DNA of 64,000 nt from Streptomyces katrae (GTDB lineage Bacteria > Actinomycetota > Actinomycetes > Streptomycetales > Streptomycetaceae), in the NCBI RefSeq assembly GCF_000717655.1, contig NZ_JNZY01000001.1, forward strand, positions 186,001-250,000. The letters run 5' to 3'. The stretch's first letter is position 1. Every line of letters starts with the position of its first letter. Shown here piece after piece: positions 36,639 to 46,742 of the stretch. The notes beneath the pieces are model-generated. The model saw only the letters and a program-made list of their open reading frames with translations, did no database searches and was not told where the DNA came from. A program made the position numbers and the translations under genes.

Positions 36639-37412
36639 TCACAGGCCGTTCAGGTACTCCCGTACCTCGCGGGGCCGGTTGGTGATCAGCGTGTCCACGC
36701 CGAGGCGCAGGCACAGCTCCACGTCCTCCGGCTCGTCGACCGTCCAGACCCGCACCCGCAGCCCCTTGGCCTTCAGCCGCGCCACCAGCCCCGGATCCTT
36801 GCGCAGCAGGTCGATACCGGGCCCGGCGTGCCCCGCGAACGGGGGCCGGGCCGGCCGCAGCCGCCGCTCGATCAGGTAGACGGCGGGCAGACCGGGAGCC
36901 AGCCGGTTCAGCCGGGTCAGGGCGTTGCGGGAGAAGCTCATCACCTCGATGCGGCCGTCGGAGCCGCCGGCCAGCCCGTGGTCCTTCAGGACCCGTACGA
37001 GCTCGGCCTCCAGGCGGCCACCGGCGCGGGTGGGGTGCTTCGTCTCGACGGCCAGCCCGACGGGCCGGTCGGCGGCCAGCGCCTCCTTGAGCAGGTCCTC
37101 GAAGAGCAGCACCTGCGCCCCGCGGTGCTCCTCGCCCTTCCAGCGGCCGAAGTCGAGGCCGGCCAGCTCCTCGTACGTCATGGCGGAGACGACCCCGCGC
37201 CCGTCGGAGGTCCGCTCCACCCGCCGGTCGTGCACGCACACGAGCCGCCCGTCGGCGCTCAGCCGTACGTCGCACTCCAGCGCATCGGCGCCGTCGGCGA
37301 TGGCCTGCCGGTAGGCGGCGAGGGTGTGCTCGGGGTGCTCGTGGGAGGCCCCCCGATGGGCGATGACCCGCACGTCGCGGGCGGTGAAGGACTGCGCGTA
37401 CTGCCGATTCAT
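36639..37412 (-). CDS. Glycerophosphodiester phosphodiesterase
   Basis: 257 residues, one GDPD TIM-barrel. The catalytic residues are seen in [19 protein letters not shown] (His-Arg and Glu), [20 protein letters not shown] (Glu, Asp and second His), and LAVETKHPT (Glu and Lys). No signal peptide, so cytoplasmic. It frees sn-glycerol-3-phosphate from deacylated phospholipids. Convergent with the lipase gene upstream. Confidence 0.95.
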   Translation of the reverse strand: MNRQYAQSFTARDVRVIAHRGASHEHPEHTLAAYRQAIADGADALECDVRLSADGRLVCVHDRRVERTSDGRGVVSAMTYEELAGLDFGRWKGEEHRGAQVLLFEDLLKEALAADRPVGLAVETKHPTRAGGRLEAELVRVLKDHGLAGGSDGRIEVMSFSRNALTRLNRLAPGLPAVYLIERRLRPARPPFAGHAGPGIDLLRKDPGLVARLKAKGLRVRVWTVDEPEDVELCLRLGVDTLITNRPREVREYLNGL

Positions 37413-37465
37413 GGATCAGACGTTATCCGCATGCGGTGACCGGCCCGGTGCAGCATGCTGCACCG

Positions 37466-38032
37466 ATGGCCGAACACTTCGTGACATTGCACTGCGAGCC
37501 TTGCGCGTCCTGCCAGGACGAGTCGTGGCAGGGCGTCGTCGACGGCCGCCTGCGCTGGGAGCGGCAGCACTACTGCCCGGTGTCCGCAACACAGGCGTGC
37601 GACGGCGGCCGGGGCCCGGCCCCGGACCTCATCCGCGAGGAGATCACCGCCCGCGACGGCACGGAACGCCTGGAAGCCGGCGGCCCGTACGGCGTGCCGC
37701 TCAAAGCCGTCCGCGAGGTCATGGGCCTCACCCTGACGCAGCTGAGCCGAGCGCGGACCCATGGCTTCGAAGCACCGGGGGGAGGGGCCCTCGGGCCGTC
37801 GTACTACAGGCCCGGGCCGCGGACCGGGATGCTGGTGAACGTCGGCTGCTCGGGTTCACGCGAAGTGAAGAAGTCGTTGCCCTTGTCGTCCACGACGATG
37901 AACGCCGGGAAGTCCTCGACCTCGATCTTCCAGACCGCCTCCATGCCGAGCTCCTCGTACTCCAGGACCTCGACCTTCTTGATGCAGTCCTGGGCCAGGC
38001 GCGCCGCCGGGCCGCCGATCGAGCCCAGGTAG
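37466..38032 (+). CDS. Cys-rich hypothetical protein whose 3' end runs into the class I fumarase gene
   Basis: ATG 37466 begins a protein with [19 protein letters not shown], then [19 protein letters not shown] and [18 protein letters not shown], coding-like composition up to about 37770. The pattern of six cysteines suggests metal binding or disulfides. After about 37780 the frame continues 230 bases antisense to the fumarase gene to a stop at 38030-38032, where its content looks non-coding. The gene is probably frameshifted or truncated near 37780, so the true length is about 105 residues plus an unnatural tail. No family function is known to me. Confidence 0.5.
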   Translation: MAEHFVTLHCEPCASCQDESWQGVVDGRLRWERQHYCPVSATQACDGGRGPAPDLIREEITARDGTERLEAGGPYGVPLKAVREVMGLTLTQLSRARTHGFEAPGGGALGPSYYRPGPRTGMLVNVGCSGSREVKKSLPLSSTTMNAGKSSTSIFQTASMPSSSYSRTSTFLMQSWARRAAGPPIEPR

Positions 38033-39483
38033 AAGCCGCCGTGCGTGCCGCACGCGTCCGTCACCTGCTGCGAGCGGTTGCCCTTGGCCAGCATGACCTT
38101 CGAGCCGCCCGCCGCCTGGAACTGCTCGACGTACGAGTCCATGCGGCCGGCCGTGGTCGGGCCGAAGGAGCCCGAGGCGTAGCCCTCGGGGGTCTTCGCC
38201 GGGCCCGCGTAGTAGACCGGGTGGTCCTTCAGGTACTGCGGCATCTCCGCACCCGAGTCCAGCAGCTCCTTGATCTTGGCGTGCGCGATGTCGCGCGCCA
38301 CGACCAGCGGACCCGTCAGGGAGAGGCGGGTCTTGACCGGGTGCTTGGTCAGGGTCGCCAGGATCTCGTCCATCGGCTGGTTCAGGTCGATGGACACGAC
38401 GTCCGAGGAGTCGCTGAGGTGCTCGTCGGTGGTGTCCGGCAGGAAGCGGGCCGGGTCGCGCTCCAGCTGCTCCAGGAAGACGCCCTCGGCGGTGATCTTC
38501 GCGGTGGCCTGGCGGTCCGCCGAGCAGGACACGGCGATCGCGACCGGCAGGGACGCGCCGTGGCGCGGGAGGCGCACGACGCGGACGTCGTGGCAGAAGT
38601 ACTTGCCGCCGAACTGCGCGCCGATGCCGATCTTCTGGGTCAGCTCGAAGACCTGCTGCTCCAGCGCCTCGTCGCGGAAGCCGTGGCCGAGGGGGGAGCC
38701 CTCGCGCGGCAGCTCGTCCAGGTAGTGCGCCGAGGCGTACTTGGCGGTCTTCAGCGCGTGCTCTGCGGAGGTGCCGCCGACGACGATCGCCAGGTGGTAC
38801 GGCGGGCAGGCCGCGGTGCCCAGCGAGCGGATCTTCTCCTCCAGGAACTTCATCATGGAGGCCTCGTTGAGGACCGCCTTGGTCTCCTGGTAGAGGAACG
38901 ACTTGTTGGCCGAGCCGCCGCCCTTGGCCATGAAGAGGAACTTGTACGCGCCGCCGTCCGTCGCGTACAGCTCGATCTGCGCGGGCAGGTTCGAGCCGGT
39001 GTTCTTCTCCTCCCACATCGTGAGCGGGGCCATCTGCGAGTAGCGCAGGTTCAGGCGGGTGTACGCGTCGTAGATGCCGCGCGAGAGGGCCGCCTCGTCG
39101 GCTCCCTCCGTCAGCACGTTCTGGCCGCGCTTGCCCATCACGATCGCCGTGCCCGTGTCCTGACACATCGGCAGGACGCCCGCCGCCGCGATGTTCGCGT
39201 TCTTGAGGAGGTCGAGCGCGACGAACTTGTCGTTCGACGAGGCCTCGGGGTCGTCGATGATCCGGCGCAGCTGCGCGAGGTGCGCGGGGCGCAGGAAGTG
39301 CTGGATGTCGTGGATGGCCTCTTCGGCGAGCTTGCGCAGCGCCTCCGGCTCGACCTTGAGGAACGTACGGCCGTCGGCCTCGAAGGTCGAGACGCCCTCC
39401 GAGGTCACCAGCCGGTAGGGGGTGGTGTCCTCGCCCAGGGGCAGCAGGTCGGTGTACGCAAACTCTGGCATGACGGCAGTCAT
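37804..39483 (-). CDS. fumB: Class I fumarate hydratase (4Fe-4S)
   Basis: 559 residues. Full-length single-chain class I fumarase. Cysteines for the 4Fe-4S cluster lie in [32 protein letters not shown] context ([10 protein letters not shown]) and [16 protein letters not shown]; the C-terminal half has [19 protein letters not shown]. It catalyses fumarate/malate interconversion and is sensitive to oxygen species. Start ATG 39483 or the ATG at 39471; GAGGA directly abuts the first and is 12 bases before the second. The symbol follows usual Streptomyces naming and does not imply E. coli FumB orthology. Confidence 0.95.
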   Translation of the reverse strand: MTAVMPEFAYTDLLPLGEDTTPYRLVTSEGVSTFEADGRTFLKVEPEALRKLAEEAIHDIQHFLRPAHLAQLRRIIDDPEASSNDKFVALDLLKNANIAAAGVLPMCQDTGTAIVMGKRGQNVLTEGADEAALSRGIYDAYTRLNLRYSQMAPLTMWEEKNTGSNLPAQIELYATDGGAYKFLFMAKGGGSANKSFLYQETKAVLNEASMMKFLEEKIRSLGTAACPPYHLAIVVGGTSAEHALKTAKYASAHYLDELPREGSPLGHGFRDEALEQQVFELTQKIGIGAQFGGKYFCHDVRVVRLPRHGASLPVAIAVSCSADRQATAKITAEGVFLEQLERDPARFLPDTTDEHLSDSSDVVSIDLNQPMDEILATLTKHPVKTRLSLTGPLVVARDIAHAKIKELLDSGAEMPQYLKDHPVYYAGPAKTPEGYASGSFGPTTAGRMDSYVEQFQAAGGSKVMLAKGNRSQQVTDACGTHGGFYLGSIGGPAARLAQDCIKKVEVLEYEELGMEAVWKIEVEDFPAFIVVDDKGNDFFTSREPEQPTFTSIPVRGPGL

Positions 39484-39585
39484 TCCTCACTCGGCAGACG
39501 GCGCTGGCGACCGGTTTGGCAGCGCGGCTATCCAGCGTAGGACCTCCGTCCCGGGCTGTGTCTGTGAGGTAAGGCTCACTGGCGA

Positions 39586-39605
39586 CTATCGCGATCTATC
39601 GCGTA
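39586..39605 (+). promoter_or_regulatory. CTATCGCG direct repeat upstream of the DUF1707 gene
   Basis: CTATCGCGAT and CTATCGCGTA are tandem 10-bp units (one helical turn), and ATCGCGAT is itself palindromic. They end five bases before the first possible start codon. TATCGCGATA-type sequences are typical of PadR-like regulator sites, so this may be an operator (inference); no regulator gene is next to it. Confidence 0.5.
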
Positions 39606-39610
39606 TCGCT

Positions 39611-40318
39611 ATGCTGGCTGACGTGGACCTGGAAAAGAAGCCCGCCGCGCCTGCCGCCACCGGAGCCGCCCCCGCCGAGCTGCGGGCCTCCGACGCCGAC
39701 CGCGACCGGATCGCGCACATCCTGGCCGACGCCCTCGCCGAGGGCCGGCTGACCGCCGAGGAGCACTCCGAGCGCCTGGACTCGCTGTACGCCGGGAAGA
39801 CGGTCGGGGAGCTCGAGGTCCTCGTACGGGACCTGCCCGCGCCCGGCGCCGCGCCCGCGACGCCCGCGTACGCACAGGCCCCGGCAGGACCGGCGCGTCC
39901 GGCGCCGGCCGGCCGGGCGGAGGCTGCGGAGACCGTGGTCGCCGTGTGCAGCAGCGCCACCCGCAAGGGCCGCTGGCGGCCGGGCGCGCACACCCGCGTG
40001 GTCTCCGTGCTCGGTGACGTCGGCATCGACCTCACCGAAGCCGTCTTCGAGCAGCAGGTCACCGAGGTCAACGTGACGAGCGTGCTGGGCAACGTCGAGA
40101 TCCTGGTCCCGGAGAACGTGACGCTCCGCGGCTACGGCAGCGGGGTCCTCGGCAACTTCGAGGTGCACGGCGAGGGCCGCGCCGGGACCACCGATCCGAA
40201 CGCGCCGGTGGTGATCGTCCGGGGCTTCGCGCTGCTGGGCAACATCGAGGCCCGGCCCAAGGCCGGCGCCCGCCTGGTCGACCTGGCCCTCAGGCTCCGC
40301 AAGCGCCGGGAGGGGTAG
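39611..40318 (+). CDS. DUF1707 protein with C-terminal LiaF-like beta domain
   Basis: 235 residues. Residues about 22-78 are the DUF1707 helical domain (LRASDADRDRIAHILADALA; GRLTAEEHSERLDSLYAGKT). A Pro/Ala linker follows, then a repetitive beta domain (SVLGDVGIDLTEAVFEQQ, TSVLGNVEILVPENVT, GVLGNFEVHGEG, FALLGNIEARP) of the cell-wall-active antibiotic response type. Function unknown; related proteins affect envelope stress signalling. ATG 39611 or GTG 39623; neither has a good ribosome site, so the transcript may be leaderless. Divergent from the class I fumarase gene. Confidence 0.88.
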   Translation: MLADVDLEKKPAAPAATGAAPAELRASDADRDRIAHILADALAEGRLTAEEHSERLDSLYAGKTVGELEVLVRDLPAPGAAPATPAYAQAPAGPARPAPAGRAEAAETVVAVCSSATRKGRWRPGAHTRVVSVLGDVGIDLTEAVFEQQVTEVNVTSVLGNVEILVPENVTLRGYGSGVLGNFEVHGEGRAGTTDPNAPVVIVRGFALLGNIEARPKAGARLVDLALRLRKRREG

Positions 40319-40541
40319 CCCCGGGATCGGCAGTGCCGGTCAGCGGTACGCAACGGGCGTCCGTTCCCTGGCGCGGGCGCCGACGTGGATGCCGCCGCCG
40401 CTCGCGCCGGGCGGTGCGTCGGGTTTCGGTCGAAGTTCCCCACCGTGGCGCGCTTGCTCCACGCAGTGCTTAGGGGCGCGTACAGCGGGTAGGGACAGGT
40501 GCATCGTCTCTCGCTTGCGTATACGTCGTCAGGAGTAGACC

Positions 40542-40940
40542 GTGCAGCATCCGCCGCATCAGTCCCTGCAGGTAGCCGCCGTACAGACCCTCCAGGCGCG
40601 TCCGGCCGCCGTACCGAAGCCGCGGGTGGCGGCGAGGGAAGAGGACGGGCCATGGCACGCGGAGGCGGTGTGCCGCCGGGACGAGGCGGGGCTGTTCTTC
40701 GCGCCCTCCAAGGAGCCGACCGCGGCGAGGCTCTCCCGCGAGGAGGCCGCCAAGCGCGTCTGCGCGCGCTGCCCGGTGATGGTCGCCTGCCGCGAACACG
40801 CACTGCTCCAGCCCGAGCCGTACGGGGTCTGGGGCGGGCTCACCGCCGCCGAGCGGCGGGTGGTGCTGGCCCGCCGCCGGCGCCGGGCCGCGGAACTGCG
40901 CCAGGCGCCGGGGGCCGGGCCGATAGCCGCCGCGGGCTGA
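40542..40940 (+). CDS. wblI: WhiB-like Fe-S regulator
   Basis: 132 residues. Four cysteines at 44, 74, 77 and 83 (C-x29-C-x2-C-x5-C) bind the [4Fe-4S] cluster, and GVWGG near 95-99 is the WhiB turn, followed by a basic helix AERRVVLARRRRRAAEL that contacts DNA. Wbl proteins sense redox or NO and act with the principal sigma factor. The position between a DUF1707 gene and glpX, with class I fumarase nearby, matches from memory the wblI locus of Streptomyces. AGGAG lies six bases before GTG 40542. A strong hairpin follows. Confidence 0.93.
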   Translation: MQHPPHQSLQVAAVQTLQARPAAVPKPRVAAREEDGPWHAEAVCRRDEAGLFFAPSKEPTAARLSREEAAKRVCARCPVMVACREHALLQPEPYGVWGGLTAAERRVVLARRRRRAAELRQAPGAGPIAAAG

Positions 40941-40959
40941 GGGCCCGTACGCACGCGAC

Positions 40960-40998
40960 GAGAGGGGCGTTACCGCCGCACGCGGTAACGCCCCTCTC
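40960..40998. terminator. Perfect 17-bp hairpin between wblI and glpX
   Basis: GAGAGGGGCGTTACCGC (40960-40976) is the exact reverse complement of 40982-40998 with a 5-base loop. The flanking genes converge. Confidence 0.88.
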
Positions 40999-41034
40999 GC
41001 TGTGCCGGCCGCCGGCCGGCCCGTCCGTCGGCCC

Positions 41035-42066
41035 TTACTTCGCGCGGTCGAAGTCGACCGCGCTGTACGCACGCAGCTTCGACAGGCGGTGGGTCGAGTC
41101 GATCTTCCGGATCGTGCCCGACTTCGAGCGCATGACCAGCGAGGACGTGGTCGCGGTCTCCGAGCGGTAGTGGACACCGCGCAGCAGCTCGCCGTCCGTG
41201 ATGCCGGTGGCGACGAAGAAGACGTTCTCGCCGGACACCAGGTCGTCGGTGTGCAGGACCCGGTCCAGGTCGTGGCCCGCGTCGATGGCCTTCTGGCGCT
41301 CGGCCTCGTCCTTCGGCCACAGCTTGCCCTGGATCGTGCCGCCGAGGCACTTGATCGCGCAGGCCGAGATGATGCCCTCGGGGGTGCCTCCGATGCCCAG
41401 GAGCAGGTCCACGCCGGTGCCCTCGCGCACCGCCATGACCGAGCCCGCGACGTCGCCGTCCGAGATGAACTTGATCCGGGCGCCGGTCTCGCGGATCTCC
41501 TTGACGATGCCCTCGTGGCGGGGGCGGTCCAGGATGATCACCGTGACGTCCTCGACGGCCATGTTCTTGGCCTTCGCGACGCGGCGGATGTTCACCGAGA
41601 CGGGGGCGTTGATGTCGACGAAGTCGGCGGCCTCGGGACCGGTGACCAGCTTCTCCATGTAGAACACCGCGGACGGGTCGAACATGGTGCCGCGGTCGGC
41701 GGCGGCGAGCACGGCGATGGCGTTCGGCATGCCCTTGGCGTTCAGGGTGGTGCCGTCGATCGGGTCGACGGCGATGTCGACCTCGGCACCGGTGCCGTCG
41801 CCGACCCGCTCGCCGTTGAACAGCATCGGGGCTTCGTCCTTCTCGCCCTCGCCGATGACGACGACGCCGTTCATCGAGACGGTGGAGATCAGGGTCCGCA
41901 TCGCGTTGACCGCGGCGCCGTCGGCGCCGAGCTTGTCGCCGCGCCCGACCCACCGGCCGGCGGCCATTGCGGCGGCCTCGGTCACCCGGACGAGTTCCAG
42001 GGCGAGGTTGCGGTCGGGGGCCTCCGGAGAGACTTCGAGCTGGGGCGGCAGGTTGTGCTCGGTCAT
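41035..42066 (-). CDS. glpX: Fructose-1,6-bisphosphatase class II GlpX
   Basis: 343 residues. The lithium-sensitive phosphatase motif is split as [19 protein letters not shown] and [17 protein letters not shown], holding the metal-binding acids. It turns fructose-1,6-bisphosphate into fructose-6-phosphate in gluconeogenesis; in actinobacteria this class is the main FBPase. ATG 42066 is preferred, since upstream sequence in frame does not look coding. Divergent from a DUF4245 gene with about 200 bases between. Confidence 0.96.
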   Translation of the reverse strand: MTEHNLPPQLEVSPEAPDRNLALELVRVTEAAAMAAGRWVGRGDKLGADGAAVNAMRTLISTVSMNGVVVIGEGEKDEAPMLFNGERVGDGTGAEVDIAVDPIDGTTLNAKGMPNAIAVLAAADRGTMFDPSAVFYMEKLVTGPEAADFVDINAPVSVNIRRVAKAKNMAVEDVTVIILDRPRHEGIVKEIRETGARIKFISDGDVAGSVMAVREGTGVDLLLGIGGTPEGIISACAIKCLGGTIQGKLWPKDEAERQKAIDAGHDLDRVLHTDDLVSGENVFFVATGITDGELLRGVHYRSETATTSSLVMRSKSGTIRKIDSTHRLSKLRAYSAVDFDRAK

Positions 42067-42269
42067 CGGAGCGCACCTTTCTGTACGGCGACGGCCGGGA
42101 AGTGAGGGTGCTGGAACTCTATCGGTACGTCGACAAATTGAGCAGACCGGGTCACGTATGAGCGGAATATCGGTCAGGCGATTGGCGTGAGCGGACATCT
42201 TGCGGGCCCCCGCGGTCGCCGCGCGGACCCCGGCGGAGATCGCTCCCGGCCATGGGGGACGATGGTGGC

Positions 42270-42803
42270 GTGGCAGGTATGAAGGGCAAGCAGACGGTCT
42301 GGGACATGGTCCGGTCGCTGGCGGTGATCGGTGTCGTCGTCGCGGGGATCTACATCTTCGTCCCCCATGACGAAAAGGCCGATCCGACACACGTGGTCGA
42401 CTACCGGGTGGAGACGATCACCGCCCGGCGCGCGGCGCCGTACCCGGTGGCGGCCCCCGCGGGGCTCCCGGCGCAGTGGCGCGCGACGTCGGTGACGTTC
42501 GACCGCAAGGCCGCGAACGCCTGGCACCTGGGCTTCCTGGACCGCCAGGGGCAGTACGTCGCGATCGAGCAGTCCAGCGACGCCTCGGCCAAGCACCTGG
42601 CCGTCCTCACGCAGCAGGCCAAGGCCACCGGGCAGACGCAGCAGGTCGGCGACCTGGCCTGGGAGCGCTGGGAGGGCGAGAAGTACGACGCCCTCGTCCG
42701 GCAGGAGCAGGGCTACGTCACGGTGGTGACCGGGACGGCCTCCTTCGAGGACCTCGGCACGATGGCGGCGGCGCTGGAGTTCAAGCAGGGTGCCGCGCAG
42801 TAG
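42270..42803 (+). CDS. DUF4245 membrane-anchored protein
   Basis: 177 residues. One N-terminal membrane span ([19 protein letters not shown], about 12-32) places the rest outside. Family features are [25 protein letters not shown], and [18 protein letters not shown]. Function unknown; the gene is a steady neighbour of glpX in actinobacteria. GTG 42270 is chosen; a start at ATG 42252 adds six residues. It ends at a bidirectional terminator facing the nitroreductase gene. Confidence 0.88.
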   Translation: MAGMKGKQTVWDMVRSLAVIGVVVAGIYIFVPHDEKADPTHVVDYRVETITARRAAPYPVAAPAGLPAQWRATSVTFDRKAANAWHLGFLDRQGQYVAIEQSSDASAKHLAVLTQQAKATGQTQQVGDLAWERWEGEKYDALVRQEQGYVTVVTGTASFEDLGTMAAALEFKQGAAQ

Positions 42804-42852
42804 CCGACCGTACGCCCGCCGGCCCGCCGGCCCCGTACAAGCGCCGACCTGC

Positions 42853-42895
42853 AAAAAGGCCGCTCCCCCGGAATCCCGGGAGAGCGGCCTTCTGT
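42853..42895. terminator. Bidirectional terminator between DUF4245 and nitroreductase genes
   Basis: AAGGCCGCTCCCCCGG (42856-42871) pairs with the arm ending at 42891 with one mismatch. AAAAA on the left gives a T-tract for the minus-strand gene, TTCT on the right serves the other. Confidence 0.87.
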
Positions 42896-42911
42896 ATGTC
42901 CGGGTCAGGAC

Positions 42912-43502
42912 TCAGACGGTGGTGATGACCTCGTCGAAGCTCAGGCGCGGGCCGCGCGGGTGCCACGCGTCCTCGCCCGGCTTGCCGATGTTGACCACCA
43001 TCAGGGGGGTGTGGTCGTCGTCCAGGAACTCCTTCTGGACGCCGGCGAAGTCCAGGCCGCCCATCGGACCGGCGGCGAGGCCGGCGGCGCGGATGCCGAC
43101 GATGAAGTACGCGGCCTGCAGGGCGGCGTTCATCACGGCGGCCTGCTCGCGGACCGGGCGCTCACTGAAGAAGGCGTCCTTGGCCTGCGGGAAGTGCGGC
43201 AGCAGGGTCGGGAGCTCCTCGTGGAACTCGTTGTCCGCGGAGAGGATCGCGACCAGCGGCGCGGCGGCGGTCTTCGCCTGGTTGCCCTCCATCATGAGGT
43301 TCACCAGGCGCTCGCGGGCCTCGGGGGAGCGGACCAGCGTGATGCGCAGCGGCGTCGAGTTGAAGGCGGTGGGGCCGTACTTGACCAGGTCGTAGATCGC
43401 CTGGACCTGCTCCTCGGTCACCGGCTCGTCGGAGAACGAGTTGGCGGTGCGGGCCTCGCGGAACAGCAGGTCCTGAGCGGCGGAGTCAAGAACGAGAGAC
43501 AT
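42912..43502 (-). CDS. Nitroreductase family, malonic semialdehyde reductase (RutE/HadB) type
   Basis: 196 residues, FMN-dependent nitroreductase fold. RutE/HadB-group landmarks: LFREARTANSFSDEPV, KYGPTAFNSTPLRITLV, VREQAAVMNAALQAAYFIVG and MGGLDFAGVQKEFL. In the RutE pathway it reduces malonic semialdehyde to 3-hydroxypropionate; no other rut genes are seen, so the real substrate is open. ATG 43502 is chosen (start MSLVLDS) over a further-upstream in-frame codon giving seven extra residues. Confidence 0.9.
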   Translation of the reverse strand: MSLVLDSAAQDLLFREARTANSFSDEPVTEEQVQAIYDLVKYGPTAFNSTPLRITLVRSPEARERLVNLMMEGNQAKTAAAPLVAILSADNEFHEELPTLLPHFPQAKDAFFSERPVREQAAVMNAALQAAYFIVGIRAAGLAAGPMGGLDFAGVQKEFLDDDHTPLMVVNIGKPGEDAWHPRGPRLSFDEVITTV

Positions 43503-43627
43503 CGGAAAGCCTTCTTCCATACGGAGGTGAAGCGATGTCCCGACATTAAGCCAAAAGTTGTAGAACTTTCAACTAAATGGGCATCGAGGTGACTCGGATC
43601 ACGTTTGGCCTCGCTTCCGGCCCGGCC

Positions 43628-43873
43628 TCAGGCGTCCCGCTCGTCACTCCCGCCACCCCCGTCGGCCCCCGCTTCGCGGGCTGCCAGCGCCGAGTCGAGC
43701 CGGGCGCGGGCCCCTTCCAGCCAGTGCCGGCAGACCTTCGCGAGCTCCTCGCCGCGCTCCCAGAGCGCGAGCGAGTCCTCGAGGGAGGTGCCGCCGGCCT
43801 CCAGCTTGCGAACGACCTCGATGAGCTCGTCCCGGGCCTGCTCGTACCCCAACGAGGTATCTGTTTCAGTCAT
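43628..43873 (-). CDS. xseB: Exodeoxyribonuclease VII small subunit
   Basis: 81 residues with the XseB helical hairpin: GYEQARDELIEVVRKLEAGG then SLEDSLALWERGEELAKVC. The small subunits coat the large subunit XseA in the ssDNA-degrading exonuclease. It lies 55 bases after xseA in the same operon, the normal order in Streptomyces. The last 15 residues are Gly-rich and not conserved. Confidence 0.96.
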   Translation of the reverse strand: MTETDTSLGYEQARDELIEVVRKLEAGGTSLEDSLALWERGEELAKVCRHWLEGARARLDSALAAREAGADGGGGSDERDA

Positions 43874-43928
43874 TCCCGTCCCACCTTGTGTGTGCCGTGC
43901 ATCGAATATGTGGTGCGGGGCGCGCGGC

Positions 43929-45176
43929 TCACTCCCCGCGCTGCCCGGCGTCCGGTGCGACCTGCGCGACCTGCGCGACCCGTACGGAGAACTCGCCCTC
44001 CGCCACCCGCGCGCGCAGCGCCTCGTCCGCCGAGACGTCCTCCGGCGAGCGCACCACGTGCCCGTCCGCCCGCTGCAGTACGGCGTACCCGCGCTCCAGC
44101 GTCGCCGCCGGGGACAGCGCCACCACCCGCGCCAGGGTGTGGGCCAGCTCCGAATCCGCCCGGTCCAGCAGGTGGCCGAGGGTGCGCCGGGTGCGGCCCA
44201 GCAGGGCCTCCAGCTCGGCCTCGCGGGTCTCGACCATCCGCTGCGGATGGACGAAGACGGGCCGGGCGAGCGCCTGCGCGAGCCCCCGCTCCTCCCGGTC
44301 GAGCAGCCCGCGCACCGCCCGGAGCCCCCGGCCCTGCAGCTGGCGTACCCGCTCCAGCTCCTCGCCGACGTCCGGGACCACCTTCTTCGCGGCGTCCGTG
44401 GGCGTGGAGGCCCGCAGGTCCGCGACCAGGTCCAGGAGCGGGGAGTCCGGCTCGTGCCCGATCGCCGAGACCACCGGCGTCCGGGCCGCCGCGACCGTCC
44501 GTACGACCTCCTCGTCGGAGAACGGGAGGAGGTCCTCCACGCTGCCGCCGCCGCGGGCCACGATGATCACGTCGACCTCGTCCAGGGCGTCGAGCTCCCT
44601 GACCGCCCGGATCACCTGGGGCACCGCGTTCACCCCCTGGACGGCGACGTTCCGGACCTCGAAGCGGACCGCCGGCCAGCGCCGCCGGGCGTTCTCCAGT
44701 ACGTCGCGCTCGGCCGCCGAGGCCCGCCCGACCACCAGCCCGATCAGCTGCGGCAGGAAGGGCAGCGGCTTCTTGCGGTCCAGCGCGAACAGGCCCTCGG
44801 AGGCGAGGGACCGCTTGAGCTTCTCCAGCCGGGCGAGCAGCTCGCCGATGCCGACGGGCCGTATCTCGGTGGCCCGCAGCGACAGCTGCCCGCGCGGGGC
44901 GTACCACTCCGGCTTGGCCAGTACGACGACCCGCGCGCCCTCCGTCACCGCGTCCGCGACCTCGTCGAAGACCTGGCGGTAGCAGGTCACGCTGAGCGAG
45001 ATGTCGTGGGAGGGGTCGCGCAGCGTCAGGAAGACCACCCCCGCCCCCGGCCGCCGCGAGAGCTGCGTGATCTGCCCCTCCACCCACACCTGGCCGAGCC
45101 TGTCGATCCAGCCCCCGATGAGCCGGGACACCTGGCCGACCGGCAGCGGCGCGTCAGCCGACGTATTCAGACCCAT
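43929..45176 (-). CDS. xseA: Exodeoxyribonuclease VII large subunit
   Basis: 415 residues. The N-terminal OB fold ([20 protein letters not shown], with [12 protein letters not shown]) and the catalytic domain ([61 protein letters not shown]) are clear, followed by a long coiled-coil region that binds XseB. It degrades single-stranded DNA in repair. ATG 45176; no obvious operon partner upstream. Confidence 0.96.
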   Translation of the reverse strand: MGLNTSADAPLPVGQVSRLIGGWIDRLGQVWVEGQITQLSRRPGAGVVFLTLRDPSHDISLSVTCYRQVFDEVADAVTEGARVVVLAKPEWYAPRGQLSLRATEIRPVGIGELLARLEKLKRSLASEGLFALDRKKPLPFLPQLIGLVVGRASAAERDVLENARRRWPAVRFEVRNVAVQGVNAVPQVIRAVRELDALDEVDVIIVARGGGSVEDLLPFSDEEVVRTVAAARTPVVSAIGHEPDSPLLDLVADLRASTPTDAAKKVVPDVGEELERVRQLQGRGLRAVRGLLDREERGLAQALARPVFVHPQRMVETREAELEALLGRTRRTLGHLLDRADSELAHTLARVVALSPAATLERGYAVLQRADGHVVRSPEDVSADEALRARVAEGEFSVRVAQVAQVAPDAGQRGE

Positions 45177-45204
45177 GCACGAAGGCTAGCCGCCCGGGCT
45201 GACA

Positions 45205-45305
45205 GCGTCTCAGGGTCGGGTGATGGTGTCGTGTTTCGCGGTCCGGGTCCGGGTCCGGGTCCGGTGGCGGTGTCGCGTCTCAGGGTCAGGTCACGGTGTC
45301 GCCGT
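45205..45305. repeat. Hexamer run and duplicated 3' end of the amino-acid permease gene
   Basis: TCCGGG repeats four times at 45242-45264. On both sides lies the block TCTCAGGGTC(G/A)GGT followed by GGTGTCG (about 45208-45231 and 45278-45301), spaced 70 bases, so the last codons and stop of the permease gene seem to have been duplicated just past its end. Confidence 0.65.
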
Positions 45306-46656
45306 CCGGCCGCCGGCCGCGCTGGACGAACAGCACCCCCAGGCCCACCGCCAGCCACACCGCTCCCACCACCTGCGCCGTCCAGGCCGCCTCGACGATC
45401 ACCGCCACGGTCACCGCCGCGCCGAGCACCGGCACCACGAGGTGTCTCCACCAGTTCGGAGCTCCTGCCCCGCGCCGGACCACGAACCAGCCGACCACCG
45501 AGGCGTGCAGCAGTGTGAACGCCACCAGCGCCCCGACGTCCACCACCGAGACCAGCTGGTCGAGCCCGTCGTCGCGGCGGGCCGCCCACACCGCCGCGAT
45601 CAGCGTGATCGTCGCCGCCACCAGCAGGGCCGGCCGCGGAGTCCCGTCCGAGGTCCGCGCGAGCGCCCCCGGCAGCCGCCGCTCCCGCGCCATCGCGAAC
45701 ACCAGCCGGCCCGCCGCAGCCTGCCCGGCGAGCGCCGCGAAAGCCGCCCCGATCGCCTTGCTGACCGCGACCAGGTCGTGCAGCCACGGGCCGACCGAGG
45801 AGTCCACCGCGTCGTAGAAGGCCGGCCCCTGCTGCGCCGGCTCGGCGGCCAGCTGCGCCGAGGACACCGGCATCAGCAGCGCCGCCAGGTAGCTCTGCGC
45901 GATGAACAGCACCCCGGCCAGCGCCAGGCAGAGCAGCACCGCGCGCGCCACCCGCGCCGAGCCCCCCGTCACCTCCTCCGCGAAGGAGGCGATCGCGTCG
46001 AAGCCGAGGTACGAGAGGACCGCCACCGACACCGCCCCCAGGACGGCCGTCAGGGAGAAGCCCGGCGTGCCGTCTCCGGTCAGCGGCGAGAGCCAGCCGC
46101 GCTGCGCCCCGTCCCGGACCAGCACCGTCACCGCGGCCACCGCGAACACCAGCAGCACCGCGATCTCCATGGCCAGCACGGCGAAACCCACGCGCGCGGC
46201 GGCCCGTACGCCCCACAGGTTCAGCGCGGTGGTCACCAGCACGGCCAGCGCCGTCCACACCCACCGGGAGACCTCCGGGACCAGCGCGTTCATCGCGATG
46301 CCCGAAAAGAGGTACGCGACGGCCGGGATCAGCAGGTAGTCGAGCATGGCCATCCAGCCGGCGATCAGCCCGGCCCCCTCGCCGAGCCCCTTGCGCGCGT
46401 ACGTGAACACCGAGCCGGCCTGCGGGGCCACCTGGACCATCTGCGCGTACGAGAACGCCGTGAACGCCATCGCGACCGTCGCGAAGACGTAGACGAGGGC
46501 GACGGCGCCGTGCGATTTCGCGTCCAGGGTGCCGAAGACCCCGACCGGGGCCATCGGGGCGATGAAGAGGAGCCCGTAGACGACCAGGTCCCGGAATCCG
46601 AGGCTCCGCCGGAGGGCCGGCTGCGGCGCCGTACTGGGCTCCGTAACGGACGCCAT
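45286..46656 (-). CDS. APC-family amino-acid permease
   Basis: 456 residues, about 12 hydrophobic spans with the APC/AGT pattern: [19 protein letters not shown] in span 1, [20 protein letters not shown] in span 2, and [19 protein letters not shown] around span 6. The ordering points to the amino-acid transporter group near the PuuP/YjeH types; substrate unknown. Of two adjacent ATG codons, 46656 fits better with GGAGG upstream. It is divergent from ispH by 86 bases. Confidence 0.93.
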   Translation of the reverse strand: MASVTEPSTAPQPALRRSLGFRDLVVYGLLFIAPMAPVGVFGTLDAKSHGAVALVYVFATVAMAFTAFSYAQMVQVAPQAGSVFTYARKGLGEGAGLIAGWMAMLDYLLIPAVAYLFSGIAMNALVPEVSRWVWTALAVLVTTALNLWGVRAAARVGFAVLAMEIAVLLVFAVAAVTVLVRDGAQRGWLSPLTGDGTPGFSLTAVLGAVSVAVLSYLGFDAIASFAEEVTGGSARVARAVLLCLALAGVLFIAQSYLAALLMPVSSAQLAAEPAQQGPAFYDAVDSSVGPWLHDLVAVSKAIGAAFAALAGQAAAGRLVFAMARERRLPGALARTSDGTPRPALLVAATITLIAAVWAARRDDGLDQLVSVVDVGALVAFTLLHASVVGWFVVRRGAGAPNWWRHLVVPVLGAAVTVAVIVEAAWTAQVVGAVWLAVGLGVLFVQRGRRPDGDTVT

Positions 46657-46742
46657 CATTCCTCCGAGGGGCGGTCGGTTCGCACGTTCGACCCAGTCTG
46701 TGCCGAACGGGCGACGCCCGGCCTCCCGGAGACCCCCGTACG

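Noticed and set aside
45242-45264. CRISPR-like repeats
   Set aside because: These are short TCCGGG hexamers without spacers; no CRISPR array is visible in the window.
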